A stretch of 64,000 nt of DNA from Methylotuvimicrobium sp. KM2 (GTDB lineage Bacteria; Pseudomonadota; Gammaproteobacteria; Methylococcales; Methylomonadaceae), in NCBI RefSeq assembly GCF_038051925.1, contig NZ_CP150634.1, positions 4,348,300 to 4,412,299 of the forward strand, written 5' to 3'. Shown piece by piece: positions 56,633 through 64,000 of this stretch (position 1 is the stretch's first letter; each line of letters opens with the position of its first letter). A program made the translations under genes and the position numbers. The notes under the pieces were generated by a model. The model did no database searches. It saw only the letters and a list, made by a program, of their open reading frames with translations, and was not told where the DNA came from.

Positions 56633-57334
56633 TTGCCGAAAAATCCTAAAGTTTTTCGCTATGAACCTAACGAATTGGTTAAAATACAGCCTATTACATT
56701 ATTTCGATTAGAAGACGTGAAGCCACAGATAAAAAATCTCGTTCAAACCCGCATTCCAACCCGTTACGGCGAATTCGTTCTGCATTATTACAGCAACAAC
56801 ATCGACACTAAGGAGCATGTAGCCTTCGTAAAAGGCTCAATCGCAAACCAAAGCCGAGTTCCGGTTCGCATCCATTCCGAATGTTTCACCGGCGATGTCC
56901 TCGGTTCGCGGCGCTGCGACTGCGGCGAACAGCTCGACAAGGCACTGCAGATCATCAGCAACGCGGGACAAGGCGTGTTGATTTATTTACGCCAAGAAGG
57001 ACGCGGCATCGGGTTATTGAAAAAACTGCAGGCTTATAACTTACAAGACCAAGGCATGGATACGGTCGATGCCAACATTCATTTAGGCCATTTGGACGAC
57101 GAACGCGACTACACATTCGCCGCTTTAATGCTACAAGACTTAGGCGTCGATTCGATCCAATTGATTACCAATAACCCGAGAAAAATCGATGCATTGACTC
57201 AACTCGGCATCAACGTCGAGGACCGTATTCCGATCGAATCGGTTTTCCATAACGACAACCGCGCGTATTTAACTACCAAAGTCGAAAAAATGAGTCACTT
57301 GTTAACCCTGCCGAATGAAGACAAAGACCAATAA
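56633..57334 (+). CDS. ribA: GTP cyclohydrolase II
   Basis: First step of riboflavin synthesis from GTP. The 233-residue product is longer than the roughly 196-residue E. coli enzyme by an N-terminal stretch; TTG at 56633 is the first start. Zinc ligands are in ECFTGDVLGSRRCDCGEQL, the GTP-binding/catalytic motifs are YLRQEGRGIGLLKKLQAY and the C-terminal TNNPRKIDALTQLGI. HSECFTGD carries the catalytic His/Cys pattern. It stands alone; a possible FMN riboswitch was looked for in the short leader and not seen. Confidence 0.93.
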   Translation: MPKNPKVFRYEPNELVKIQPITLFRLEDVKPQIKNLVQTRIPTRYGEFVLHYYSNNIDTKEHVAFVKGSIANQSRVPVRIHSECFTGDVLGSRRCDCGEQLDKALQIISNAGQGVLIYLRQEGRGIGLLKKLQAYNLQDQGMDTVDANIHLGHLDDERDYTFAALMLQDLGVDSIQLITNNPRKIDALTQLGINVEDRIPIESVFHNDNRAYLTTKVEKMSHLLTLPNEDKDQ

Positions 57335-57342
57335 TCGACCCG

Positions 57343-58530
57343 TCAAACTTCCGCCGGCAAAACCGTTTCCACCAAGCTAACCCAATAGGCGGCTCCCATC
57401 GGTAAAATAGCATCGTTAAAATCGTAATGCGGATTGTGCAATAAACAACCGCCTTCCGAGGGGCCGTTACCGATCCATACATAACACCCCGGCACCTGCT
57501 GCAGCATGAATGCAAAGTCCTCCGAGCCCATGCTCGGCACCGGACACAAATCGACACCTTCGCTCCCCGCCACCTTTGTTGCCGCCAGCAATGCCAATTC
57601 GGTCGCATTCGGCGCATTGACCAACACCGGATACCCCGGATTCTCGGGATTGAACGCAACCGACCCGCTGACACCCAATCCCGTACAAATTCCTTCGACC
57701 GTCTTTCTAATCTTATCGGCAATCAATTCCTGCACCGCAGGTTTAAAACATCGAAACGTGCCGCGCAACACGACCGCCTCGGGCAAGGCATTCCAAGTAT
57801 CGCCGCCATGAATCTGCGTAATGCTAACCACCGCCGAATCGAGCGGGTCGACCGTACGACTGACAATGCTTTGCAAAGCACCGATCACTTGCGCCGCGGC
57901 AACAATAGCATCGTTGCCCAAATGCGGCATTGCGGCATGAGCGGCATGCCCGGTGACAATAATCTCGAAACAATCGAACGAAGCCATCATCGGACCGGAT
58001 TTGACGGCAAAATGTCCTTCCGGAATATCGTGATAGTTATGCATACCGAACACGAAATCGACTGGAAACAACTTAAACAAGCCGTCATCGATCATCCGTT
58101 TCGCACCGGCCCGGCCTTCCTCGGCCGGTTGAAAAATAAAATATACGGTTCCATCGAATTGAGGATGCCGACTTAAATATCCTGCTGCACCGAGTAGCAT
58201 CGCACTATGACCATCGTGCCCGCATGCATGCATTTTTCCATCATGCTTCGAACGATGCGCGAACTTATTTTGCTCTTGAATAAATAAAGCATCCATGTCC
58301 GCTCTTAGCGCAATTTTTCGAGAACTCGTGCCCGCCGTCAAGCTCGCTACAATACCGGTTTTCCCTAAACCTTGATGAACATCAAGCCCGAATTCCCTTA
58401 ATCTTGCGGCAATAAAACGAGCCGTTTCGTTTTCTTCGAATGCGGTTTCAGGAAATTGATGCAAATGCCGCCGCCATTGCCGCATCGGCTCATACCATTC
58501 CGATAATTTTTTTACTGTCGTCATCGCCAA
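57343..58530 (-). CDS. M20-family amidohydrolase (hippurate hydrolase type)
   Basis: Zinc/manganese peptidase-family amidohydrolase of 395 residues, cytoplasmic. Metal-ligand motifs are MHACGHDGHSAMLLGAAGYL, FIFQPAEEGRAGAKRMIDDGLF (catalytic Glu), VFGMHNYHDIPEGHF and the C-terminal SMGSEDFAFMLQQVPG. The dimerisation (lid) domain spans about residues 190-300. Known members hydrolyse N-acyl amino acids such as hippurate or indole-3-acetyl conjugates; the substrate here is not determined. It is convergent with ribA. Confidence 0.93.
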   Translation of the reverse strand: MAMTTVKKLSEWYEPMRQWRRHLHQFPETAFEENETARFIAARLREFGLDVHQGLGKTGIVASLTAGTSSRKIALRADMDALFIQEQNKFAHRSKHDGKMHACGHDGHSAMLLGAAGYLSRHPQFDGTVYFIFQPAEEGRAGAKRMIDDGLFKLFPVDFVFGMHNYHDIPEGHFAVKSGPMMASFDCFEIIVTGHAAHAAMPHLGNDAIVAAAQVIGALQSIVSRTVDPLDSAVVSITQIHGGDTWNALPEAVVLRGTFRCFKPAVQELIADKIRKTVEGICTGLGVSGSVAFNPENPGYPVLVNAPNATELALLAATKVAGSEGVDLCPVPSMGSEDFAFMLQQVPGCYVWIGNGPSEGGCLLHNPHYDFNDAILPMGAAYWVSLVETVLPAEV

Positions 58531-58547
58531 TCCGTTTATTTTGTCTT

Positions 58548-58650
58548 TCGCACATTAAATTTCGGCACCGAACACCCGTTAAAGGTCCTGCACCTAAATT
58601 AATGAAGATGATCACTTATCGTCAGTAGCCTATGGGTTTAGGCACTGAGT
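58548..58650. repeat. R2 fragment with a degenerate R1
   Basis: The segment ttcgcacattaaatttcggcac, then cccgttaaaggtcctgcacc, and a degenerate R1 ending ggtttaggcactgagtg. It lies in the short gap between the amidohydrolase and lexA. Confidence 0.6.
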
Positions 58651-58804
58651 GCATGACAGATTTGCAGAAGCAAAATCCGCCCAACACACTGCGTCTCCAT
58701 ACACTACTGTCGAAATGTGGCGCTCGACCGGGATTACAAAAATAAATATTGTTTTCTTTTTGTTCTTTATGTACTATTTTTACAAAACGAATAGAGAACA
58801 AATT

Positions 58805-59476
58805 GTGCAGCATTTTAATTTAACCCGTAAGCAACAAGAAATCTTTGATTTTTTACTTGATCAACATGACTTTGCATATCCGCCTACGCTCGACGAATTA
58901 TGCGCCGCTATCGGACTAAAATCGAGAGGCTCGCTGCATAAACATATTCAAGGACTCATTAAAGCCGGCCTAATTGAAGCTCCGAACCGAAAACAACGCG
59001 GCATCCGCTTAACAGCTCACGCCTTGGCACTGAAAGAACCTTCGGCTAACGATCAACGCAATACGCTACCGTTAGTCGGTGCAATCGCCGCCGGCAAACC
59101 GATCGAAGCCATTGAAAATATCAACTACATGCACGTCCCCGATCAACTCAAATCCGAAAAGCCTTGCTACATCCTACAGGTCAAAGGCGAATCGATGATC
59201 GACGAGGGTATTTTCGACGGCGACTGGGTCGTCATCGAACAACGCAGCCACGCCCTTAACGGCGAAATCGTCGTAGCATTGATCGACAAGTTGGAAGCCA
59301 CGCTCAAAATCATCGAACAATACCCGCATGAAACGATACTGGTTCCAGCGAATCCCGACTTAAAGCCAATGCGCTATAAACCTCATCAAGTCGAAATTCA
59401 AGGCGTATTGATCGGGCAAATGCGCAGTTATCGGCACAAAACCCCATCCCGCCACCTAACCGGAGAAAAACCATGA
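58805..59476 (+). CDS. lexA: LexA repressor, SOS response
   Basis: SOS repressor of 223 residues. The N-terminal winged helix is MQHFNLTRKQQEIFDFLLDQHDFAYPPTLDELCAAIGLKSRGSLHKHIQGLIKAGLI. The self-cleavage bond is Ala96-Gly97 (VGAIAAGKP); catalytic Ser130 is in KGESMIDEG and Lys168 in EATLK. GTG at 58805 is chosen because LexA homology begins there; the open frame extends 52 codons upstream with no similarity. No clear CTGT-N8-ACAG operator was found; TTTGTTC (58759) and GAACAAA (58796) form an inverted pair that could be tested. The stop overlaps the next small gene (ATGA). Confidence 0.94.
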   Translation: MQHFNLTRKQQEIFDFLLDQHDFAYPPTLDELCAAIGLKSRGSLHKHIQGLIKAGLIEAPNRKQRGIRLTAHALALKEPSANDQRNTLPLVGAIAAGKPIEAIENINYMHVPDQLKSEKPCYILQVKGESMIDEGIFDGDWVVIEQRSHALNGEIVVALIDKLEATLKIIEQYPHETILVPANPDLKPMRYKPHQVEIQGVLIGQMRSYRHKTPSRHLTGEKP

Positions 59477-59628
59477 CCCCACGTTATCACATGCAGGATC
59501 AAGTCCATGATCGTATCAAAGATCTGATGGGCGAAAACGAAACTTTCCCCTGGAGCGGAGGCCGACTACCGAATATCGCCGCACCGGCCATTATCCTATT
59601 ATTTTTGCTCCTGGGCTTGAATTGGTAA
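59473..59628 (+). CDS. 51-residue single-pass membrane protein overlapping lexA
   Basis: Small gene coding for 51 residues. It starts MTPRYHMQDQVHDRIKDLMG, continues with an acidic linker around EN-ETFPWSGG, and ends with a transmembrane helix (IAAPAIILLFLLLGLNW). The start overlaps the lexA stop by 4 bp (ATGA), so it is translationally coupled to lexA and should be induced with it during DNA damage. The architecture, soluble N-terminus and one C-terminal helix, resembles small SOS membrane effectors such as Caulobacter SidA only in general plan; no sequence similarity is claimed. A cell-division inhibitor role is inference. Confidence 0.72.
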   Translation: MTPRYHMQDQVHDRIKDLMGENETFPWSGGRLPNIAAPAIILLFLLLGLNW

Positions 59629-59631
59629 ACG

Positions 59632-59759
59632 TTACTGTGAAAGTTCGTGGATTCGGACTCCTTATCTAATTTTTCGATATGAAAAATAATGCCGGTTCCG
59701 AGGAGGGTGCGGTTGCTCGACCGACCAGGCGTCGGCGGCAGGGAAAGCCGCCGTCGAGC
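59632..59759 (+). repeat. R2 repeat, left half, split by IS110
   Basis: Begins actgtgaaagttcgtgg, includes ccggttccgaggagggtg and the GGCGGC hairpin, and stops at gtcgagc just before the IS110 core CT. It continues at 61088. Confidence 0.88.
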
Positions 59760-59814
59760 CTTGTATGATTAATTTAAATGAATTTTAGCTAGGAAATACT
59801 TTAAGCTTTACCGA

Positions 59815-59975
59815 GTTCATTGGGAGGCCGCTTGAGCCTGAGGACTGGATTAAACCAGAGCCTGTCATGTAGATTGGCCCCCGCCCTATTCACCTATACC
59901 GCGGAGTATCTGAGGCTTAGAGCCTGCATTCACAAGGATGGTAGGTGCATACGCAGGGTCGGGAACCAATGACTA
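59815..59975 (+). ncRNA. Predicted IS110 bridge RNA
   Basis: Lies between the left end and the transposase gene. Target loop: TTGAGCCT (59832-59839) equals the left target with one wobble, the hairpin CTGG-ATTAAA-CCAG separates, and TCATGTAG (59865-59872) is complementary to the right target. Donor loop: GAGTATCT (59904-59911) equals the right end of the element plus core, hairpin AGGCT-TAG-AGCCT, then ACAAG (59932-59936) complementary to CTTGT at the left junction. Transcript ends are estimated. Confidence 0.75.
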
Positions 59976-60009
59976 GTTTACTTTCCTTATCACAGAATAA
60001 CAATTAAAC

Positions 60010-61044
60010 ATGGCAGATCAACAAATTAACAGCGCTTCACTTGACACACAAACCCGTATCTTCGCTGGCGTCGATGTAGGATCTAAAGAACTGGTTTTGG
60101 TGGTGCGCAAAAATGGCAAACCTTTCAATCCGCAGAAGTTCTCCAATACCCCAGCTGATCATGCCCGGATGGCCAAGAAACTGAACAAATTGTCCGGCAT
60201 TATCGTGTGCATGGAAGCCACCGGCAGTTATCATTTCGATTTAGCCGTTGCGCTCCATGATGCCGGCGTCAAGGTAATGGTCATCAATCCCAAGGTCTCT
60301 CATAACTTTGCTAAAGTGTTGATGAACAATAGTAAAACAGATGATGTGGACGCGAATACTCTGGCGGTGTATGCCGAACGGATGGATTTTGTGCCTTGGT
60401 CCCGTCCTTCGAATGAAAAGATCGCTTTACGTTGTTTCTCACGCCGTATTAATGCGCTAACCGATCAAAAAACAGCAGCAAAGAATCAGTTGCATGCCTT
60501 AAGCGCAACAGTTGAAACACCCAAAGCCGTGCTAAAAGATGCACAAGCAGCCATCGATCAATTAGATAAGCGTATCGATCAGTTAACGGCTGGCGCCTTG
60601 GCATTGATCGAAAAACATCCGGAACTCAGTCGAGCATTAGTTTTGTTCACGAGCATTAAGGGTATTGCCAATACCAGTGCGATTGCCCTCATGGGAGAAC
60701 TACTGATTTTGCCTGCGGATATGTCGCACCGTGAGTGGGTCAAGTTTGCGGGGCTCGATCCAAGAGCTTTTGATTCCGGCACGAGTGTCCACAAAAAAAC
60801 GCGTATACCCAAGGCCGGTAACAGCCAGATTCGCGCCGCCCTGTATATGCCTGTCTGGAGCGCTGTGCAGCATGATCGCCATATTAAGGCGTATTACCAA
60901 CATCTCCTGGATATGGGTAAATTACCGTTGCAAGCCTGTTGTGCGGTCATGCGTAAATTGTTACATGCGATTCACGGCATGCTCAAGCATGATAAACCAT
61001 TCGATAACACGCGTTTTTATGCAATTCCGTCAATCGCTGAATAG
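60010..61044 (+). CDS. IS110-family transposase (DEDD recombinase)
   Basis: The 344-residue protein catalyses circle formation and target insertion guided by a bridge RNA. The N-terminal RuvC-like DEDD domain has RIFAGVDVGSKELVLVV (first Asp), VCMEATGSYHF (Glu) and SKTDDVDANTLAVYA (Asp pair). A coiled region covers about 150-200, and the C-terminal Tnp_20 domain has FAGLDPRAFDSGTSVHKKTRIPKAGNSQIRAALYM with the serine nucleophile expected in SGTS. No frameshift was seen, so the copy may be active. The coding region ends 41 bp before the right end of the element. Confidence 0.97.
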   Translation: MADQQINSASLDTQTRIFAGVDVGSKELVLVVRKNGKPFNPQKFSNTPADHARMAKKLNKLSGIIVCMEATGSYHFDLAVALHDAGVKVMVINPKVSHNFAKVLMNNSKTDDVDANTLAVYAERMDFVPWSRPSNEKIALRCFSRRINALTDQKTAAKNQLHALSATVETPKAVLKDAQAAIDQLDKRIDQLTAGALALIEKHPELSRALVLFTSIKGIANTSAIALMGELLILPADMSHREWVKFAGLDPRAFDSGTSVHKKTRIPKAGNSQIRAALYMPVWSAVQHDRHIKAYYQHLLDMGKLPLQACCAVMRKLLHAIHGMLKHDKPFDNTRFYAIPSIAE

Positions 61045-61087
61045 CAGAAAAATGCCTATTTTTAACTTGATTTTAAACAGAGTATCT

Positions 61088-61310
61088 ACATGGACGTATT
61101 CACCCAGTACCTAAATTCCATAGACCATTGGCTAGAATTAATTGTCTTGGATAATTCATCCAGCACCTAAATAAGCCATGATTTTGAATCATTGCCAAAG
61201 ACCTATGGAATTTAGGTGCTGGGTTCACTGCGTCCTTTGATGAGCTCCCCGGCGCTTCCTTAGTCACTGCCGAATTTTGAAGTACGAAAGGTATACAACG
61301 GGTATAATTC
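61088..61310 (+). repeat. R2 repeat, right half, carrying an R1
   Basis: Resumes at acatggacgtattcac straight after the IS110 core, then R1 (61103-61223), then gttcactgcgtcctttgatg and the end motif gaattttgaagtacgaaagg. Confidence 0.88.
61103..61223. repeat. R1 element with a nested partial R1
   Basis: Left end CCCAGTACCTAAATTCC, a second left-like end CCAGCACCTAAATAAG at about 61160, and one right end AATTTAGGTGCTGGG (61209-61223). The flanks are TTCAC on both sides. Closely related to the nested copy at 1106-1238. Confidence 0.85.
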
Positions 61311-61381
61311 GCTAATTTCGGGAAACCCGCAGAACATTCCCCCTATTTGACCTTCACCTTTTTTAGACGATTAAAATCACT

Positions 61382-61744
61382 ATGATCAAACATATCCACA
61401 TGCTTTTTGTCGCGCTGTCCATCATCAGTTTTACCGGACGCATATTCTTGTCGGAAACCCACTCTGCATTACTATCGCAAAAATGGTTAAAAATTGCCCC
61501 GCATGTCATCGATACGGTGCTGCTAATCAGCGGCATTTCATTGGTTTTTATCGGCGGCTGGCTTTCTGCCGATTTCGGTTGGATCGTTGCCAAAATCGTG
61601 GCATTGCTTGGTTATATCGGCCTAGGTATACTGGCGATGCGCAGCCAAGGCAATCAACGCTGGCTGGCATTTGCGGGCGCCTTACTGTGCTTTATTTACA
61701 TAGCGCTCGTGGCCGTCAACAAACAAGCCTTTTTCTTTCTATAA
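61382..61744 (+). CDS. SirB2-family membrane protein
   Basis: Inner-membrane protein of 120 residues with four hydrophobic segments: HMLFVALSIISFTGRIFL, the segment from PHVIDTVLLISGISLVFIG, FGWIVAKIVALLGYIGLGILAM and LAFAGALLCFIYIALVAV. The HIHMLFVALS start, FTGRIF and PHVIDTVLLISG wording match SirB2 (YchQ) proteins, whose function is not established. No operon partner. Confidence 0.9.
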   Translation: MIKHIHMLFVALSIISFTGRIFLSETHSALLSQKWLKIAPHVIDTVLLISGISLVFIGGWLSADFGWIVAKIVALLGYIGLGILAMRSQGNQRWLAFAGALLCFIYIALVAVNKQAFFFL

Positions 61745-61826
61745 TTCCTAACCCTAAACCGGAGCAATTCCCCATACGCTTCAAGCTAACAACAGCCTCT
61801 CTCCAGTCTTTGCCAAGTTAAAGCAT

Positions 61827-61903
61827 GTAGCCCGTATGCAGCGTAGCGGAATACGGGAATGACATGGCTACGAACTTCCCGGATGAAGCGTAGCGTAATC
61901 CGG
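61827..61903. repeat. R4 repeat, copy 1
   Basis: Reads tagcccgtatgcagcgtagc, gaatacggg, and then cccggatgaagcgtagcg. Direct match to copy 2. Confidence 0.85.
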
Positions 61904-61911
61904 ACTCCTGC

Positions 61912-61935
61912 GGGACGGGTTATTTAACCCGTCCC
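61912..61935. repeat. 11-bp perfect hairpin
   Basis: GGGACGGGTTA (61912-61922) pairs with TAACCCGTCCC (61925-61935), two-base loop. Confidence 0.88.
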
Positions 61936-61993
61936 CAACGTTTCGGTTTGACTTAAGCGTTTTGGTTGATGTCGGCCACGGTAGAAACGTTTC

Positions 61994-62016
61994 GGACGGG
62001 GTTGCAAACCCCGTCC
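61994..62016. repeat. 10-bp perfect hairpin
   Basis: GGACGGGGTT (61994-62003) pairs with AACCCCGTCC (62007-62016), loop GCA. Confidence 0.88.
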
Positions 62017-62059
62017 TGCCAAAGGACGGTTTGCTTTGCCGCGTGAAAAATCACAGCGT

Positions 62060-62145
62060 GTAGCCCGTATGCAGCGTAAGCGGAATACGGGGATTGCGTG
62101 GCCTCGAACGTCCCGGATTGCGCTTGCGCTCCATCCGGGCTACGT
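62060..62145. repeat. R4 repeat, copy 2
   Basis: Reads tagcccgtatgcagcgtaag and closes with cccggattgcgcttgcgctc and ccgggctacg, so the whole unit is a large imperfect palindrome. Confidence 0.85.
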
Positions 62146-62202
62146 TGTTTAGACTCGCCGGAAGCGGTCGGTAGCGATTCAGCAGCGAGGATTTGTGCTT
62201 AG

Positions 62203-64000
62203 CTACTCCTTCGCCAATAGCGAATTTGACTCATTCAAAAGCTCTTCAAATTCATCGATCGCCACCGGCTTTGAAAAAAAATAGCCCTGAAAAACCCGGC
62301 ACCCCAGATTTTGTAAAAATAATAGCTGCTCATGGTTTTCAACGCCTTCCGCGATGGTACTTAACCCAAGGCCACCGGCCATCGAAATAATGGCTCTGAC
62401 AATTGCTTGGCTTTTACTATCGACAATACAGTCCCGAACAAAAGACTGGTCTACCTTCAGTGTATCCAATGGGAAATTTCTCAGATAACTTAAATTGGAA
62501 TAACCGGTACCGAAATCATCGATCGATATTCGAACCCCGATATCCCGTAATTGGGCCAGTGTTTTGATCGATTCGTAAGAATGGTGCATCAAGCAACCCT
62601 CGGTTAATTCCAGTTCCAGCATCGACAAATCCTGAAGCCCGCTAGACAAAATGATATGTCGTAAACGTTGCGCGAAGTCTTTTTTAACAAATTGACGCGG
62701 CGAAACATTCACAGCCAGATAGCTGCAGGTTTTCTTGAATGGCACCTGAGTTTCCTCCCATTTCCTGAGTCGCTCGCAAGCTGTCGCCAACACCCAATCG
62801 CCAATATCATGAATCAACCCGGTTTCCTCGGCCAGGGGAATGAAATCCATAGGTGAAACCGAGCCTAATTGGTCGTTAGTCCAGCGTATCAAACATTCGG
62901 CGCCGATAACCGATTGCAGATGGGTGTCCACTTGCGGTTGATAGTGGAGCTCGAACTCGCCGTTTTCGATCGCTTTCTTTAACAACGTCTCCAATGTAAA
63001 ACGTTGACGCTCCCTCTCGGCCATACTGGGGTGAAACAATTTAAATCGGTTGCGTCCTCTTTCTTTCGCGACGTACATCGCCGTATCGGCATGCTTGATT
63101 AAATCATTGCCGGTTGCGGCATCATGAGGGTAAAACGCGATACCGATGCTTCCCGTCACCGTCAATTCATGATGCGCCAAATGGATTGGGGACGCCAATA
63201 CCTTGCGCACCTGTTCAGCTACTTGGACCGTATGCAATTCGGCGACTGATTTTTCTCCCCCCAAATTGGTCAATAAAACAATAAACTCGTCGCCGCCCTG
63301 CCTTGCCACGGTATCGGCTTCTCTGAACATATTTTTTAGCCTTTCGGCAATCGCCATCAATAACTGATCGCCGACCGAGTGCCCTAATGTATCGTTGATA
63401 TTTTTAAAGCGATCCAAATCGATGAACAATAATGCCACGCTGTTGTCGGTTCGTTCGGACTGAGCCAAGGCTATTCGCAGTCGATCGCTCAACAAGGTTC
63501 TATTTGCGAGCCCCGTCAAATCGTCAAAGTAGGCTAACTTGCGGATTTCTTGTTCCTGCGCCTTTTGATTGGAAATATCGGTAAACACCGCAATGTATTG
63601 GGCGACGTTCCCTTGAGCATCGGCAATAGCGGTGATACTCAACCACTCCGGATAAATCTCACCATTTTTACGCCGATTCCATATTTCGCCTTGCCACTTC
63701 CCGTTTTTTCGCAAGCCGTTCCATAACGAGCGATAGAATAGCTTATCTTGCTTTCCGGATTTAAGAATGCTGATATTTTTGCCAAGCACATCCTTCGCCG
63801 CATATCCGGTAATCGCTTCAAAAGCGCTATTGACTCGCAACAGCACGCCACGAGCATCGGTAATTGCAATACCGTCCAACGTATTCGCGAATACGGAGGC
63901 GGTTAGCCGAACTTCCAACTCCGACCGTATGCGTACCAACAAGTGAGTCAATTTTTCCGCAATACTTTTAAAAATACGGGCTCCGGCGCCATTATCAGTC
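62203..64000 (-). CDS. PAS-GGDEF-EAL c-di-GMP protein (5' end beyond the window)
   Basis: Likely makes and/or breaks cyclic di-GMP. The frame is open to the window edge (residues TDNGAGARIFKSIAEK precede a possible TTG at 63951), so the N-terminus is missing. A PAS domain (ASVFANTLDGIAITDARG to VFTDIS) is followed by GGDEF: DDLTGLANRTLLSDRL, RQGGDEF intact with an inhibitory-site RxxD (READ) five residues before. The EAL domain follows: the signature reads ECLIRW (Cys for Ala, Glu kept), with NVSPRQF, DDFGTGYSNLSYL, KVDQSFV and AEGVENHEQ present. Both activities look possible. What it senses is in the missing N-terminus and the PAS. Confidence 0.95.
   Translation of the reverse strand, partial: TDNGAGARIFKSIAEKLTHLLVRIRSELEVRLTASVFANTLDGIAITDARGVLLRVNSAFEAITGYAAKDVLGKNISILKSGKQDKLFYRSLWNGLRKNGKWQGEIWNRRKNGEIYPEWLSITAIADAQGNVAQYIAVFTDISNQKAQEQEIRKLAYFDDLTGLANRTLLSDRLRIALAQSERTDNSVALLFIDLDRFKNINDTLGHSVGDQLLMAIAERLKNMFREADTVARQGGDEFIVLLTNLGGEKSVAELHTVQVAEQVRKVLASPIHLAHHELTVTGSIGIAFYPHDAATGNDLIKHADTAMYVAKERGRNRFKLFHPSMAERERQRFTLETLLKKAIENGEFELHYQPQVDTHLQSVIGAECLIRWTNDQLGSVSPMDFIPLAEETGLIHDIGDWVLATACERLRKWEETQVPFKKTCSYLAVNVSPRQFVKKDFAQRLRHIILSSGLQDLSMLELELTEGCLMHHSYESIKTLAQLRDIGVRISIDDFGTGYSNLSYLRNFPLDTLKVDQSFVRDCIVDSKSQAIVRAIISMAGGLGLSTIAEGVENHEQLLFLQNLGCRVFQGYFFSKPVAIDEFEELLNESNSLLAKE

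Larger units (their letters stand above)
59760..61087 (+). mobile_element. IS110-family insertion sequence
   Basis: A 1.3-kb element inserted in R2. The dinucleotide CT flanks it on both sides (59760-59761 and 61086-61087); removing one copy with the element restores gagCCTACATGG as seen in other R2 copies. The left end starts TGTATGATT, the right end finishes ACAGAGTAT, without terminal inverted repeats, as expected for IS110. Confidence 0.93.
61745..62202. other. Intergenic rich in palindromes (R4 copies and hairpins)
   Basis: No gene. Two R4 copies (61827-61903 and 62060-62145) bracket two strong GC-rich hairpins (61912-61935 and 61994-62016). None has a T-tract, so transcript termination is unproven. 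Confidence 0.75.

Overview
The window reads as chromosomal DNA of a gammaproteobacterium of moderate GC content. Evidence: surA-lptD divergent from amgK-murU, asd-fimV, hslVU-ubiE-ubiJ-ubiB, rpoZ-spoT-recG, and nagZ followed by a methylthioinosine-type phosphorylase. A type I methanotroph (Methylococcales, e.g. a Methylomicrobium-like genus) is my guess from overall style. No methane-oxidation gene is present to prove it.

Layout. 1-8216: end of glycogen synthase, an orphan DbpA-type RNA-binding protein, surA and lptD (outer-membrane and LPS assembly), then amgK-murU (cell-wall sugar salvage) and a dodecin. 8699-17429: a histidine-rich membrane protein of unknown function, HIT and FliL-like proteins, nagZ-hpt-mtiP, sulfide:quinone reductase with a DUF2892 protein, and a membrane-bound receiver-HPt protein with no kinase. 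17456-32768: fimV, asd, leuCD, adk, a CBS protein, DUF1415, hemF, a TraB/GumN protein, slyD, greB and wecC. 33000-39485: an rRNA locus on the minus strand (tRNA-Phe, 16S, tRNA-Ile, tRNA-Ala, 23S, 5S). 40189-59628: hslVU, ubiE-ubiJ-ubiB, pgk, rpoZ-spoT-ridA-recG-ubiC, hemL, ribA, and lexA with a small overlapping membrane-protein gene. 59760-61087: an IS110-family element. The window ends in a SirB2-type protein and a PAS-GGDEF-EAL protein.

The striking content is mobile and repetitive. The 23S gene carries two intervening sequences. One, in helix 25, is built of two copies of a short palindromic repeat (R1) that is scattered through the window. The other, at the tip of helix 68, encodes a 101-residue GIY-YIG nuclease, and its inverted ends match the R1 ends at 13 of 15 positions. 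R1 copies sit inside a larger repeat (R2) with 5-bp target duplications, and empty sites are also present. I propose that R1 and the GIY-YIG insert belong to one mobile family, the insert being the coding member.

The IS110 element has split an R2 copy. Its 5' noncoding end can be read as a bridge RNA whose two target guides match the R2 target and whose donor guides match the element's own ends. Repeat names used here: R1 = short palindrome with CCCAGCACCTAAATT ends; R2 = the larger repeat that hosts R1; R3 = palindrome at 53611; R4 = 'tagcccgtatgcagcgta' repeat; R5 = TTAACCCAGC-ended MITE.
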